From Candidatus Heimdallarchaeota archaeon (lineage in GTDB: Archaea; Asgardarchaeota; Heimdallarchaeia; Heimdallarchaeales; Heimdallarchaeaceae), in assembly GCA_030603505.1 (NCBI GenBank), contig JAUVXQ010000083.1:1-6098 (forward strand): 6,098 nucleotides of DNA, in the 5' to 3' direction. Positions 5,027-6,098 of the stretch are shown piece by piece. Below the pieces are notes generated by a model. It did not search any database, was not told the DNA's origin, and was given only the letters and a program-made list of their open reading frames with translations. Made by a program: the position numbers and the translations under genes. Position 1 is the stretch's first letter. Every line of letters begins with the position of its first letter.

Positions 5027-6098
5027 TCAAAGAAAGTTTTTCTCTTTTAAAATATCTGCTAGTTTTGAATAGCCAATTTCTTCAAGTTCATATCTTACCC
5101 TAACTATTGGTTTGTTGACTTTAACTAGTCGAGTTATATCCATTGGAGTTGCTGAAACAACCACATCACAATCTGTATTATTGATAGTTTCTTCTAAATC
5201 CTTGAGCTGCTGTTCAAAATAACCCATGGCCGGAAGAAGAGTACCTATTTCTGGATATTTATCAAAAGTCTCTTTCATACTTCCAACTAAATAGGGGCGA
5301 GGATCAACAAGTTCCTTTGCACCAAATCTTCTAGCTGCAACAACTCCAGCACCATATTTCATTTCACCATGAGTTAATGTTGGTCCATCTTCTATTACCA
5401 AGACTCTTTTTCCTTTAACTAACTCGGGGTTATCTACAAAAATAGGGGAAGCAGCTTCAATTATGACTGCATTAGGATTAGCTTTTCGGATATTCTCCTC
5501 AAGTTCCATAACATTCTTGTAATCTGTTGTAGTTATTTTATTGACAACTACAACATCTGCGAGATTGAGAGTTGTTTCTCCTGGATGATATGATGTCTCA
5601 TGTCCCACCCTGTGTGGATCTGCTATAACTATTTGTAAATCAGGTTGATAGAATGAAAAATCATTATTTCCTCCATCCCAGAGAATGACATCTGCTTCCT
5701 TTTCAGCTTCTCTTAAAATAGCCTCATAGTCCACACCTGAGTATATTACCAAACCTTTGTCAATATAGGGTTCATATTCTTCTCTTTCTTCAATAGTTGT
5801 TTTATGTTTATCTAAATCAGAATATTCAGCAAATCTTTGAACAGCTTGTTTAACAAGATCACCATATGGCATTGGATGACGAATAGCTACGATTTTCTTC
5901 CCAGCATCATGTAAAAGTTGAACAATTTTACGGGAAGTTTGGGATTTACCACTACCAGTTCTAACTGCACATACACTGATTAAGGGTTTAGTGCTCTTAA
6001 TCATTGTACCTTTAGTACCTAAAAGAGAAAAAGCTGCTCCACATGCGTTTACAAGTGATGCTTTGTGCATAACATATTCATGTGTAACATCAGAATAT
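5027..6098 (-). CDS. cpgS: Cyclic 2,3-diphosphoglycerate synthetase family P-loop protein (COG2403), 5' end missing
   Basis: The frame has an internal ATG at 6070 but stays open to the right edge: nine more codons (YSDVTHEYV) precede that Met and match the family, so the true start is outside. About 356 residues are visible, against roughly 430-460 for full proteins; an N-terminal Rossmann-like domain of about 100 residues is missing. Counting from Met 6070, the P-loop is VRTGSGKS (36-43), the Walker B-like strand is VILWDGGNND, and VVVNKITTTD resembles the NKxD base-binding motif of G3E GTPases. The founding member in Methanothermus closes 2,3-diphosphoglycerate into its cyclic form using ATP, a thermoprotectant reaction. 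Homologues are widespread in archaea that are not known to make it, so the reaction here is uncertain and 'predicted GTPase' is an honest alternative. A poly-T terminator follows the stop. Confidence 0.85.
   Translation of the reverse strand, partial: YSDVTHEYVMHKASLVNACGAAFSLLGTKGTMIKSTKPLISVCAVRTGSGKSQTSRKIVQLLHDAGKKIVAIRHPMPYGDLVKQAVQRFAEYSDLDKHKTTIEEREEYEPYIDKGLVIYSGVDYEAILREAEKEADVILWDGGNNDFSFYQPDLQIVIADPHRVGHETSYHPGETTLNLADVVVVNKITTTDYKNVMELEENIRKANPNAVIIEAASPIFVDNPELVKGKRVLVIEDGPTLTHGEMKYGAGVVAARRFGAKELVDPRPYLVGSMKETFDKYPEIGTLLPAMGYFEQQLKDLEETINNTDCDVVVSATPMDITRLVKVNKPIVRVRYELEEIGYSKLADILKEKNFL

Noticed and set aside
6068..6070. ATG 6070 as the true start of the COG2403 protein
   Set aside because: The frame continues upstream without a stop, the extra codons fit the family, and the visible protein is about 100 residues short; the start lies outside the window.

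Overview
The window looks like a piece of an AT-rich archaeal chromosome, roughly one third G+C by eye. Three genes point to Archaea: an A/V-type ATPase subunit E, a TrmI-type tRNA (adenine-N1) methyltransferase with the archaeal C-terminal signature, and a member of the cyclic 2,3-diphosphoglycerate synthetase (COG2403) family. The control regions agree. Several genes have a TATA-like box about 26-32 bases before the start codon and no Shine-Dalgarno sequence, which suggests leaderless or nearly leaderless mRNAs. An uncultured lineage such as an Asgard group would fit, but nothing here proves a phylum.

Layout from left to right. A minus-strand gene (1-283) runs off the left edge; it encodes an N-terminal helical segment followed by a regular coiled coil. 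It is divergent from a plus-strand gene for an unrecognised protein with 9-10 membrane segments (382-1407). A 104-base gap follows with an inverted repeat, four copies of GAATTAA/TTAATTC and a TATA box. Then come ATPase subunit E (1512-2144) and, five bases later, a secreted, membrane-anchored beta-rich protein (2150-2746). These two meet a convergent minus-strand pair, tRNA methyltransferase (4025-3225) and a zinc-ribbon/winged-helix protein (3228-2758), joined by an ATGA stop/start overlap. Further right on the minus strand are an SDR oxidoreductase (4898-4086) and the COG2403 P-loop protein (5027-6098), whose N-terminus lies beyond the right edge.

The genes are mostly housekeeping and do not form one pathway. 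Two features deserve most attention. Subunit E sits apart from the other ATPase genes and is linked instead to an undescribed surface protein. A small zinc-ribbon protein is translationally coupled to the tRNA m1A methyltransferase. I see no rRNA, tRNA, CRISPR array, insertion sequence or phage gene. No stretch longer than about 130 bases lacks a gene.
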